Shown here in pieces: positions 56,362-64,000 of a stretch of DNA of 64,000 bases. The notes under the pieces were generated by a model. That model worked only from the letters and a program-made list of their open reading frames with translations. It ran no database searches and was not told where the DNA came from. Position numbers and translations under genes: made by a program. Source of the DNA: Synechococcales cyanobacterium GL140_1_metabat_312 (GTDB lineage: Bacteria; Cyanobacteriota; Cyanobacteriia; Leptolyngbyales; Leptolyngbyaceae). Positions within the stretch are counted from its first letter, which is position 1. Each line of letters starts with the position of its first letter. The stretch covers positions 26,287-90,286 of the forward strand of contig JANXWB010000017.1 of assembly GCA_025351345.1 (NCBI GenBank), in the 5' to 3' direction.

Positions 56362-57639
56362 ATGGTGCAGACAGAAGTGCAAGCAGATGGGCCTTCAACA
56401 GACGGATCTCAATTCGAGGCCCAATTCGACATACCTCCCGTGAAAGCTACGAAAAAAGTGCGGAAACCAAGAAACGGTGAGCCAATCCTGGACCTAGCTA
56501 CTCTAGAAGAAAAATTAGCCATCAGTTTTGATGTACAGCTTCCTGATCCAGAAGATACTGAGATTAGCGCCCACGACTTTCAGCAACAAATCGAACTCGC
56601 GTGGCAAGTATGCGATCGATTAGATCTACAAACTGATGTGTGGCGCGGCAAAATTTTACGAGCTGTGCGCGATCGTGAACGAGGCTCGGAACCGGGCAAA
56701 GGACTTGGCTTTTTGAATTGGTTAAAAGATCGCGAAATTAGCAGAAGTACAGCCTATGGTTTGATTGATTTGGCCGAGTGTGCCGATCGGATGATTGATG
56801 AGGGTTATCTTGAAGCTGAAGATGTTAATAAATTCACCAAGCGCGCTTTTATGGAGACGGCCCGATCGTCTAATGAAGTCCAGCAAGTAATCGCCGATTC
56901 CGCCAAGCAGGGCAAGCGCATTACCCGCCGCGAAGTCAAACAGCTTTCCGATGAATGGGTCGCTATGACCTCGGATTTGATTCCTGAAGAACTACGCGTC
57001 AAAGCCGCCGATCAGAGCATTCCCCCGCGATACATTGCGCCTTTAGTTAAACAAATGGAGCGGCTTCCAGAAGTTCATCAAGATACGATTCGCGAGGCAG
57101 TGGCGGAAAATCCGGATCTTGGGACTTTAAAACAAGTGACAGCTGAAGCGCGATATCTGGCCCGATATTTGGAAGGTGCGAATCAAGTTCAAGCCTTAAA
57201 TGATTCTAATATTGATTTAGAACTCGCCCTTGAAGAAGCATTGCGATTAGGGGTGCTTAATACTGCCGCAGAACTTGTTAATCAATCTGGCATTCTAGAA
57301 GGTGCGATCGCAAAACTGTATGCCAGTTGGCGCAAAATGAATCAACTTTCTGAACGATTGTATGTTGATACTGGAGCTAGTACGCCTCATTTACGGGGAT
57401 TATTAGGTCGATTGGATCAGCTTTGTGGTGAAACGGTAGAAATTACGATCGGCGATCCTAACGGTGAAGGATTTTCCCGTACAATCAGATTGACCATTGA
57501 AGAATCGGGTGAAATGAATTTAAGTGAATTGGAGGCCACTGAAATTCACATTAGCGCAAATATAAATGTTAGTGCGAATACAGATGTTGCCGAAGATATA
57601 ATTGCTGATCTAGAGAACGACGACTTGGGCGAATGGTAG
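56362..57639 (+). CDS. ParB/DUF3102-like HTH protein of unknown function
   Basis: 425-residue soluble protein. The N-terminal 40 residues are basic and proline-rich. About 100-190 contains a helix-turn-helix-like segment (GFLNWLKDREISRSTAYGLI) followed by KRITRREVKQLSDEW, which recalls ParB/DUF3102 DNA-binding regions. The C-terminal third is acidic. No ParA gene adjoins it. It looks like a conserved cyanobacterial protein, but I cannot name it or its target. Confidence 0.62.
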   Translation: MVQTEVQADGPSTDGSQFEAQFDIPPVKATKKVRKPRNGEPILDLATLEEKLAISFDVQLPDPEDTEISAHDFQQQIELAWQVCDRLDLQTDVWRGKILRAVRDRERGSEPGKGLGFLNWLKDREISRSTAYGLIDLAECADRMIDEGYLEAEDVNKFTKRAFMETARSSNEVQQVIADSAKQGKRITRREVKQLSDEWVAMTSDLIPEELRVKAADQSIPPRYIAPLVKQMERLPEVHQDTIREAVAENPDLGTLKQVTAEARYLARYLEGANQVQALNDSNIDLELALEEALRLGVLNTAAELVNQSGILEGAIAKLYASWRKMNQLSERLYVDTGASTPHLRGLLGRLDQLCGETVEITIGDPNGEGFSRTIRLTIEESGEMNLSELEATEIHISANINVSANTDVAEDIIADLENDDLGEW

Positions 57640-57823
57640 AAGAGGTATATTGGGGCACCCACTCAGGTAGATGATCTTCACCCGATCGATTCACCTGAAT
57701 GGGGATAACAGGTCTGAACTGATACGATCGGTATCCCACCCAGAAAATAGGTTGCATTTCGCTAATAATCAGCACAATATATACTTATGTAACTCGTTTT
57801 AATCTTTCGACTAGTATCCTGCA

Positions 57824-59119
57824 ATGCACACTGCACCGATCGTTACGGATTCTCCAGCTATCTATCACGAGTGTGATTACGGCGTAACTCCCAACCCAAC
57901 AGATGCCCGTGAGTATGATGTCGTCATTGTTGGAGGCGGAGTTATCGGCAATGTCGCGGCCTGTGCCCTAGGACAAGCGGGACTAAAGGTCGCTATTGTG
58001 GAAGCCGAAGCTCAATCTCTGGCTAGCGATCGGGGACAAGCGTACTCAATTAATCTATTATCAGTCCAAGTCTTTGAAGATTTAGGACTTTGGCAACGTA
58101 TTCGGCCTCAGGTGGAAACCTACCGATCGGTCCAACTCTCTGATGGCGACTATAGAAAAGTAGTACAGTTTTCACCTCAAGATCTAGGCCGTGAAACCAT
58201 TGGCTATGTCGCGGAACATCGTATTTTATTAGAAGCCTTACAGTATGGGCTGAACACCTTGCCTAATGTCGATTGTATTTGTCCAGCGACCGTAATAGAG
58301 ACAGTAAAGAAAGGCGATCAGACTATTGTTAGACTCGTTCAGGCCAGCGCCCCCGCCCAAACCCTCTCCGCCAAACTCGTGATCGCCGCCGATGGTAGTC
58401 GATCGCCCCTACGCCAAGCTGCCAATATCACCACGTATGGTTGGCAATACTGGCAATCCTGCATCGTCGCCTTCATTCAACCCGAACATCCCCACAAGCA
58501 AACCGCTTACGAACGCTTTCAGCCCGATGGTCCATTTGCAATTCTGCCCCTACCCAATGGCCTATGTCGCATTGTCTGGACTGCACCTCGGGCGGTCGCC
58601 GATCGGATGTTAACGCTTAATCCAGATGAATTTATGGCGGAACTGCGATCGCGCTATGGCGACCATATGGGCAAATTGACCTTGGTGGGTCAGCCGTCGG
58701 TGTTTCCAGTTCGGCTCCTTCACAGCACTCGATATGTGAAACCCGGACTCGCTCTAATTGGAGATGCCGCTCATTGTTGCCATCCGGTAGGCGGTCAGGG
58801 AATAAACCTGGGAATCCGGGATGCGGCGGCATTAGTGAATGTAATCGAGAAGGCGCTAGCTCAGGATAAGGATTTTGCAGCTCTGTCTGTTTTAAAACAG
58901 TATGAACGATGGAGAATGGGAGAAAATCTAATGGTATTAGGATTGACAGATACGTTAACCCGTGTTTTTTCCAACAAAATCTGGCCGATCGTTCTGATTC
59001 GACGCGTCTCTCTATGGATCTTGCAGGACATTTCTCCTATTCGGTCTTTAGTTCTACGGCACATGCAGGGACTCACAGGCAAAGCGCCCCGGATTGTCGG
59101 CCAGAATCCGAAGGTTTAA
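57824..59119 (+). CDS. UbiH/Coq6-like FAD-dependent hydroxylase
   Basis: 431-residue flavin monooxygenase. FAD motif VVIVGGGVIGNVAACALGQAG near 33-53, the DGSRSPLRQAANI motif, and the second FAD motif GDAAHCCHPVGGQGINLGIRD, written here across its core. This matches the UbiH/UbiF/VisC/Coq6 group that hydroxylates quinone precursors; cyanobacteria make plastoquinone, so the step is uncertain. The C-terminal region is hydrophobic. It precedes the MASE1 kinase by 92 bp. Confidence 0.87.
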   Translation: MHTAPIVTDSPAIYHECDYGVTPNPTDAREYDVVIVGGGVIGNVAACALGQAGLKVAIVEAEAQSLASDRGQAYSINLLSVQVFEDLGLWQRIRPQVETYRSVQLSDGDYRKVVQFSPQDLGRETIGYVAEHRILLEALQYGLNTLPNVDCICPATVIETVKKGDQTIVRLVQASAPAQTLSAKLVIAADGSRSPLRQAANITTYGWQYWQSCIVAFIQPEHPHKQTAYERFQPDGPFAILPLPNGLCRIVWTAPRAVADRMLTLNPDEFMAELRSRYGDHMGKLTLVGQPSVFPVRLLHSTRYVKPGLALIGDAAHCCHPVGGQGINLGIRDAAALVNVIEKALAQDKDFAALSVLKQYERWRMGENLMVLGLTDTLTRVFSNKIWPIVLIRRVSLWILQDISPIRSLVLRHMQGLTGKAPRIVGQNPKV

Positions 59120-59211
59120 CTCTGTCATCTGATCATCTGATGCATTAATTTCCAGACTAATCCAAAAAACGGGCATACTAAATAGAGTGCATTCATTCCG
59201 TTTGATGGGCT

Positions 59212-61044
59212 ATGTTTAAGATATCTAAGATTTTACCCGATCGGAATTTTTGGTTCATTTATCGTCAGCCCATAACCTGGTTCATGATGGCTCTTACAGG
59301 ATTTGCTTACTACCAATCAGCGAATCTTTCTATGAGTCTTGCATTGCCCAATTCGCCTAGCATTACTCCTATCTGGATTCCGGCCCCGATCGCTTGGGCT
59401 ACCCTATATCTCGGTGGTAATCATTTAATACCAGGTATTGCGATCGCAAACTTTATTACAAATTTTGACGTTCTCATAAAAAACTTAACGATTGAAAAGG
59501 CTCTTTTTACGAGTTTAATTCAAACAATTATTACAATCCTAACAACAGGAGTTGGCGCGAATCTTTTACGCATTTTTTATGTCGGGCAGATTCTCGATCG
59601 GGTTCGTAATGTCGTGGTGTTCATTGCCATCGGATTGGTTATTTCAGTCATTACACCCACATTATCGCTGATGTATATGATTCTGTTGGGTATTGTCCCT
59701 GGGGCGTCGTTCGGTGAGATTTGGAAAACATGGTGGATTGGTGATGCGCTCAGCATAATTATTGGGATGCCAATGTTGGTGAGCTGGCAGCGGTTTCGAT
59801 GGCGACAGATGGTTTGGGATAGATTGTGGGATGTTGGATTCTTATTGTTAGGGTTTGGGCTATTAAGCGGGTTTACTTTTTTATCGGACTATCCGCTTGA
59901 GTATTTGGTATTACCGGGATTACTCTGGGCGGCTATTCGGCTGGGAGACTGCGGGGCAACCTTTGGCGTTGTGGCGGTAACGATGATGATAGTACTGGCA
60001 ACGGCGATGGGGAGAGGACCATTTTTACGATCGTCGTTGAATGATTCATTGGTATTGCTTCAAACCTTTATGGCTACCATTGCTTTAACTACATTGTTAA
60101 TGTTGGCAATGATCGCTGAAAAAGCAAAAACTCAACGAGATCTTGCGATCGTCAATGAAAATCTAGAATTAAGAGTGCGCGATCGTACTGAGGAGTTAGA
60201 ACGTATTCTGAGTGAACTTCAACAAGCTCAAACTCAATTGGTCCAAACCGAAAAGATGAGTAGTCTGGGACAATTGATCGCTGGACTCGCCCATGAAATT
60301 AATAATCCCATCAGCTTTATCTATGGAAATATTACCTATGCTCAAAACTATTCTCGGGATTTATTGAGTATTATCAGTGCCTATCAAGCCGAATATCCCC
60401 ATCCCGATCGGAAGCTTGAGGCCGTAGTGAATGATTTAGAATTAGATTATATTCAAGATGACTTTCCAAAAGTTTTAAATTCAATGAAAGCGGGCGCCGA
60501 TCGAATTCGTCAATTGATTTTAACCTTACGAAATTTCAGTCGATTAGATGAGCGAGGCTTAAAGCAGGTTGATTTACATCAGGGACTAGAGAGTACTCTT
60601 TTTGTACTAAATTATCGTCTAACTCAATCTCATCGTGGTATCCCAATTGAAGTAATCAAAAAATATGACGAATTCCCAAAAATTGAATGCTATGCCGATG
60701 AGCTGAATCAAGCATTTTTACATTTACTGAATAATGCGATCGATAGTTTAGAATCAAATAATTCTAATTCCCCAATTCTACGAATTAATACCAAATATTA
60801 CCCCGATAATAAAACCGTGGAAGTGAGTATCTGGACCGATGGACCACCGATTTCGTTGGAAACTCGATCGAAGATGTTCAATCCATTTTTTACGACCAAA
60901 CCGATCGGTCAAGGCCCTGGGTTGGGGTTGCCTATTAGCCAGCGCATCATTGAAGAACGCCATGGTGGAACATTGGGCTATCGCTCTGAATTGGGAAATG
61001 GAACCGAATTTTATCTTCGCATTCCTATTAAACAATCGTGTTAG
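59212..61044 (+). CDS. MASE1-domain sensor histidine kinase
   Basis: 610-residue membrane sensor. An N-terminal MASE1 region with about eight transmembrane segments (1-310) is joined by a coiled coil (about 313-350) to a histidine kinase core. The phosphorylated His is at about 361 in AGLAHEINNPISF; the N box is LHLLNNAIDSLES, and the G box is GPGLGLPISQRI. The sensed signal is unknown. No response regulator adjoins it, so it is an orphan. Confidence 0.9.
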   Translation: MFKISKILPDRNFWFIYRQPITWFMMALTGFAYYQSANLSMSLALPNSPSITPIWIPAPIAWATLYLGGNHLIPGIAIANFITNFDVLIKNLTIEKALFTSLIQTIITILTTGVGANLLRIFYVGQILDRVRNVVVFIAIGLVISVITPTLSLMYMILLGIVPGASFGEIWKTWWIGDALSIIIGMPMLVSWQRFRWRQMVWDRLWDVGFLLLGFGLLSGFTFLSDYPLEYLVLPGLLWAAIRLGDCGATFGVVAVTMMIVLATAMGRGPFLRSSLNDSLVLLQTFMATIALTTLLMLAMIAEKAKTQRDLAIVNENLELRVRDRTEELERILSELQQAQTQLVQTEKMSSLGQLIAGLAHEINNPISFIYGNITYAQNYSRDLLSIISAYQAEYPHPDRKLEAVVNDLELDYIQDDFPKVLNSMKAGADRIRQLILTLRNFSRLDERGLKQVDLHQGLESTLFVLNYRLTQSHRGIPIEVIKKYDEFPKIECYADELNQAFLHLLNNAIDSLESNNSNSPILRINTKYYPDNKTVEVSIWTDGPPISLETRSKMFNPFFTTKPIGQGPGLGLPISQRIIEERHGGTLGYRSELGNGTEFYLRIPIKQSC

Positions 61045-61125
61045 CTAGTTTTTCGGTACATCATCCAGAAAACCTGTATTATCTGTTAATCAGAATCTTC
61101 CTAATCCTACGAAAAAGTCTACACC

Positions 61126-61491
61126 ATGACAAAAATCAAAATCGCAACCACATCCACTGTCAGTGCCGAAAAGGTTCTGAAAACTAAGGCCGGAAAACAA
61201 TCTGTTCTTGTGGCAAAAGTCGGAAACTACTACTGTGCTGTTGCTAACAAATGTCCTCACTTAGGACTTCCCCTGAGTAGCGGCAAATTGGAAAACGGAG
61301 TTATCACTTGTCCGTTCCATGGCGCTAAATTTGAACTTTCTACTGGCAAAAGTGTTAGATGGGTAGAATCAGCGATGGGAATTACGCTACCTGATTTTGG
61401 CAAAAAGATCATGGCAATGGGTAAAGATCCGATCGATGTCGAAAGTTTTACCGTTAGTCAAGAAGGCGAAGACCTATTCGTCAATATCTAA
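61126..61491 (+). CDS. Rieske-type [2Fe-2S] ferredoxin
   Basis: 121-residue soluble protein. The Rieske ligands are CPHLG (Cys43, His45) and CPFHGAKF (Cys62, His65), without the disulfide cysteines of high-potential Rieske proteins, so it is the NirD/biphenyl-dioxygenase-ferredoxin type. The redox partner is unknown; it stands between the MASE1 kinase and convergent glcF. Distinct from the exported Rieske at 36594. Confidence 0.87.
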   Translation: MTKIKIATTSTVSAEKVLKTKAGKQSVLVAKVGNYYCAVANKCPHLGLPLSSGKLENGVITCPFHGAKFELSTGKSVRWVESAMGITLPDFGKKIMAMGKDPIDVESFTVSQEGEDLFVNI

Positions 61492-61534
61492 CAGATTCCG
61501 GGGAATGGAACAGTATTTTACCTTTGCATTCCCA

Positions 61535-62917
61535 TCAATTTTCCGAATGATCTGAAAGCTGAACACCTCGAATTGCATAATCTAAGAACTGCATTGGATG
61601 AAGCACAGGTACTTCTTTTCCCTGAATTCCCAGATGTTTAGAAATTTGGACATAGCAGCCAATATTTGCACTTGCGATCGCAGTCGCTCCCGTTTTAGTT
61701 AAATTAGTAACTTTTTGTTGTCCAAGTTCTTCGGCAATCTCGGGCTGGAAGATGTTATACACGCCTGCACTGCCACAACACAATGCTGCATCGATCGGTT
61801 CCTTTAGCGTCACACCAGGAATTTGCTTGAGTAATTTGCGCGGTTGAGATGTAATCTTTTGCCCATGAATCATATGGCAAGCATCTTGATAGACTATTGA
61901 TAATGGTTCAGTTTGCAAGGCTGAAAGGGTTGCCGTCAGACCAACTTCAGCTAGAAATTCTTGGACATCACGGACTTTTTTCACAAATTCAGCAGCCCTA
62001 TGCGCGTAGTCTTTGTCGTCTTTGAGTAAATGACCATATTCTTTCATGGTATGCCCACAACCGGAAGCATTGATCAATACATACTCAACATTCTCTGCAT
62101 CAAAACTATCAATCATTTGTTTGGCAAAAGATCGGGCCTGATCTTCTTCGCCTTGGTGATGGGGTAATGCGCCGCAACAGCCTTGACTTTTTGGAATAAC
62201 GACTTGACAACCATTGGCGGTCAATACGCGCATCGTTGCAGCATTCACGGCTGGATTAAACAACCGCTGAACACAGCCCAAGAGCATTCCGACTCGATAC
62301 CGTTGTTCACCTTGCGCGGCGATTACCTCTGGTAATGTGTCTTTAAAGGCTCCAGCAGGCAATTTGGGTAACATGCCTTCCATAGCTGACAATTGCGGCG
62401 AAATCAGTTTTAGAAATCCCATCGATCGGACCCAATTTTGCAATCCGAGACTTTGATACAACGTGACGGGCCGCATCATCAGCCGTAAACGATCGGGATA
62501 GGGAAATAGATTAAAGACAATACTGCGAAGAATTCTTTCAATAGGAGGCCGATCGGCATTGCGTCGAATTTGGGCGCGGGTCGATTCAATCAGTTGGTCG
62601 TACTGCACTCCCGAGGGGCAAGTGGTGACACAAGCCAGACAGCCCAGACAGGTATCAAAATGCTGCATCACAGCGGGCGAGAAGGGAATGGTGCCTTCAT
62701 TAATGCCGTCCATCAGGTAAATCCGTCCGCGAGGAGAGTCGGTTTCGGTACCTAAGACTCGGTAACTGGGGCAGGTTGATAAACAGAATCCGCAATGCAC
62801 ACAGGCATCAATCAACTTATCGTTGGGCGGATTAAGGCTGTCAAATCCACTGTTGCCAAACTCGCGGCAAGGCGCATGGGCGGGGGCATTTTCGGGGACG
62901 ATCGAGGGTGTGATCAT
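61535..62917 (-). CDS. glcF: Glycolate oxidase iron-sulfur subunit GlcF
   Basis: 460-residue protein with two [4Fe-4S] clusters, CVHCGFCLSTCP (about 39-50) and CLGCLACVTTCP (about 90-101), and two CCG-type motifs, GCCGALPHHQGEE and LCCGSAGVYNIFQP. This is the GlcF/heterodisulfide-reductase-like subunit that passes electrons from glycolate oxidation during photorespiration. The catalytic GlcD and GlcE genes are not in the window. Lactate utilisation (LldE-like) is the main alternative. Confidence 0.9.
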   Translation of the reverse strand: MITPSIVPENAPAHAPCREFGNSGFDSLNPPNDKLIDACVHCGFCLSTCPSYRVLGTETDSPRGRIYLMDGINEGTIPFSPAVMQHFDTCLGCLACVTTCPSGVQYDQLIESTRAQIRRNADRPPIERILRSIVFNLFPYPDRLRLMMRPVTLYQSLGLQNWVRSMGFLKLISPQLSAMEGMLPKLPAGAFKDTLPEVIAAQGEQRYRVGMLLGCVQRLFNPAVNAATMRVLTANGCQVVIPKSQGCCGALPHHQGEEDQARSFAKQMIDSFDAENVEYVLINASGCGHTMKEYGHLLKDDKDYAHRAAEFVKKVRDVQEFLAEVGLTATLSALQTEPLSIVYQDACHMIHGQKITSQPRKLLKQIPGVTLKEPIDAALCCGSAGVYNIFQPEIAEELGQQKVTNLTKTGATAIASANIGCYVQISKHLGIQGKEVPVLHPMQFLDYAIRGVQLSDHSEN

Positions 62918-62954
62918 AGAGACGGGTGCTGATTAGGATCTGCTGGCTTAAGGT

Positions 62955-63506
62955 CTATTGTATATCGCTGTCCTTAAATAGCCGCCAAGTCAAGCTAATC
63001 CTTGGCCCAACTCCTTTTTGGCGATTGATGGCGTGGAACCAATCTTCTTGAACTGCTGATTCCATGTAGAGCAGAGAGCCGGGTTGGAGGGTGAATTTGT
63101 GGCGGAGTTCTGGATCTAGTTTGTGGCGGTAAGTAATGGCGCGGGGAGACCCAACAGAGACGATCGCAACCCCTGTCCCTGGCTCTAGTCCGGTGGTGTC
63201 ATCAGCATGAAATCCCATGCGGTTGTAGCCTGTTTCGTAGTAGTTCAGTAGGCAATTGTTAAATCGAATCCCAAGCCTAGTGAAAAGCCGATCGGAAACT
63301 GGCATCAAGGCTGGATGCATAGGAACCGCTGCGTAGGTCATTTGGACGTAGTTGTAGGGAACACCAAAAGATGCCGTCTTGCGGGCACTCATGCTGGTCT
63401 CCCAATCTATGGTCTCAACTAGGGTGTGAAACAATTCAGATTGTTTTTTGAGAAATCCATCTTCAATAAGAAGACGGGGAACGTTACGAGTTTGGGTTGC
63501 GGCCAT
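62955..63506 (-). CDS. alkB: AlkB-like 2-oxoglutarate/Fe(II) dioxygenase
   Basis: 183-residue dioxygenase related to AlkB and ALKBH2/3, which remove methyl groups from N1-methyladenine and N3-methylcytosine in DNA. The iron ligands are H100, D102 (GFHADDT) and H158 (DWFHAINR); Arg ligands for 2-oxoglutarate are in PRISLTWR. The symbol reflects the family; the enzyme may be closer to ALKBH2. It is followed leftward by glcF after 37 bp. Confidence 0.85.
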   Translation of the reverse strand: MAATQTRNVPRLLIEDGFLKKQSELFHTLVETIDWETSMSARKTASFGVPYNYVQMTYAAVPMHPALMPVSDRLFTRLGIRFNNCLLNYYETGYNRMGFHADDTTGLEPGTGVAIVSVGSPRAITYRHKLDPELRHKFTLQPGSLLYMESAVQEDWFHAINRQKGVGPRISLTWRLFKDSDIQ

Positions 63507-63879
63507 GGCAGAGCAGTGAAAAATTTCAATTGGGTTCGATCGTACCAGGTAACTTCACCCGTCATAGAACTACTTCACGCCTTAAAACTGATTTTTTGAA
63601 CTTACTAATGATTTCCTGAAAGTCTTAAAAGTCCTCTAAGTAAAATCTAAGCAAAATCTAAGCAAAATTGTCCGGCGCTCAGATCTTGTTTGATTACATT
63701 CGTCATCCCGCAGGAATCATTTAGGACCAATTTGGTCTTTACTTGTTCTAGCAGCGTTCTTCATAGCTTTTGCTAAATGTTGTTGCAGAGATAATATGAC
63801 GATGGGCGAGATAATCAGAAGATTTTTGTCGAATATAGAGTTCGACCGCACAGTCCTCTTCACTACGCATCCATAAATC
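63507..63879. other. Intergenic region, no recognised gene
   Basis: 373 bp. The minus-strand frame crossing 63717-63977 overlaps the better plus-strand frame below and has no motif. A short direct repeat (CTAAGTAAAATCTAAGCAAA) precedes 63660. Confidence 0.4.
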
Positions 63880-64000
63880 GTGAAACCACTTTCTATCGTT
63901 CTGCTCTTTCTAGTCCTTCTGATATTGGCTATTGTGGTACTGGTTGCCGCTAAAAAGCTGGGCATTCCCGCTGGCACGGGAGAATCTAAGTGGCCCTTCT
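63880..64000 (+). CDS. Partial membrane protein, cut by window end
   Basis: From GTG 63880 the frame reads 40 residues to the window end with no stop: a short basic start, a transmembrane helix (LSIVLLFLVLLILAIVVLVA), then KKLGIPAGTGESKWPF. An in-frame stop TAA lies two codons upstream (63874), so GTG is the only near start. There is no clear ribosome site. Function cannot be told from this part. Confidence 0.45.
   Translation, partial: MKPLSIVLLFLVLLILAIVVLVAAKKLGIPAGTGESKWPF

Noticed and set aside
63717..63977. 86-codon minus-strand frame near the window end
   Set aside because: Conflicts with the plus-strand partial frame that has a transmembrane helix; no motif of its own.
1..64000. CRISPR array, tRNA, rRNA or prophage
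   Set aside because: I found no regularly spaced direct repeats, no T-loop-like tRNA pattern with paired arms, and no phage or transposase genes; a covariance-model search would be needed to exclude tRNAs fully.

Overview
This window is chromosomal DNA of a photosynthetic cyanobacterium. It carries the photosystem II cytochrome gene psbV with a psbV2 paralog, plastocyanin (petE), cytochrome c6 (petJ), a ferrochelatase with a chlorophyll-binding (CAB) tail, a CrtW-type carotenoid ketolase, an FtsZ with the cyanobacterial N-terminal extension, ferredoxin-type nitrite reductase, and many cyanobacteria-typical conserved proteins. The CGATCG hexamer is very frequent, as in HIP1-rich cyanobacteria. 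The nitrite reductase fused to a C-terminal [2Fe-2S] domain resembles the Plectonema/Leptolyngbya type, so a Leptolyngbya-like filamentous strain is my guess; this is inference only. I saw no prophage, transposase, CRISPR array, rRNA or tRNA gene.

Layout. 1-5.8 kb: ftsZ, convergent moeA, then the conserved rpmG-rpsR-rnr unit. 5.8-10.7 kb: FHA protein, FAD oxidoreductase, a small secreted protein, a RodZ-like HTH/DUF4115 protein and an rRNA pseudouridine synthase. 10.7-15 kb: a leftward lipid unit fabD-plsC-DUF2288 behind a UbiH-like hydroxylase, with accD divergent. 15.1-17.5 kb: an electron-transfer island psbV-psbV2-petE-petJ. 17.5-25.7 kb: single genes (DUF1997, SDR, YiiX-like hydrolase, orphan Hsp70, crtW, alpha/beta hydrolase, TIGR01777 epimerase, phytol-kinase-like, zinc-ribbon protein). 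25.8-28.5 kb: rfbB-rfbA-rfbC for dTDP-sugar synthesis, without rfbD. 28.6-32.7 kb: HAD phosphatase overlapping a GntR regulator, DUF4330 protein, rlmD.

32.9-40.7 kb is a nitrate-assimilation island: nirA-nrtP leftward and, divergently, a Tat/lipoprotein-like Rieske protein, a HEAT-repeat protein, an NtcB-like LysR regulator and a CnaT-like protein. 41.6-47.0 kb is one giant tamB-like gene. 47-52 kb holds tlyA, hemH, a Nudix gene, a secreted hypothetical and a CSP41-like epimerase. 52-56.3 kb has an orphan DUF534 substrate-binding lipoprotein, then three tandem AIM24/TIGR00266 paralogs followed closely by an M48 membrane protease. 56.4-64 kb: a ParB/DUF3102-like HTH protein, a second UbiH-like hydroxylase, a MASE1 histidine kinase, a Rieske ferredoxin, glcF, an AlkB-like dioxygenase, and a gene cut by the window end.

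Most interesting: psbV2 has no standard start codon ahead of its evident signal peptide; the Rieske and HEAT genes embedded in the nitrate island; and the triple AIM24 plus M48 cluster. Short repeats (12-bp in-frame repeats in two genes, a 14-bp tandem repeat, a 4-bp repeat between nirA and nrtP, and a two-copy dispersed element) are also notable.
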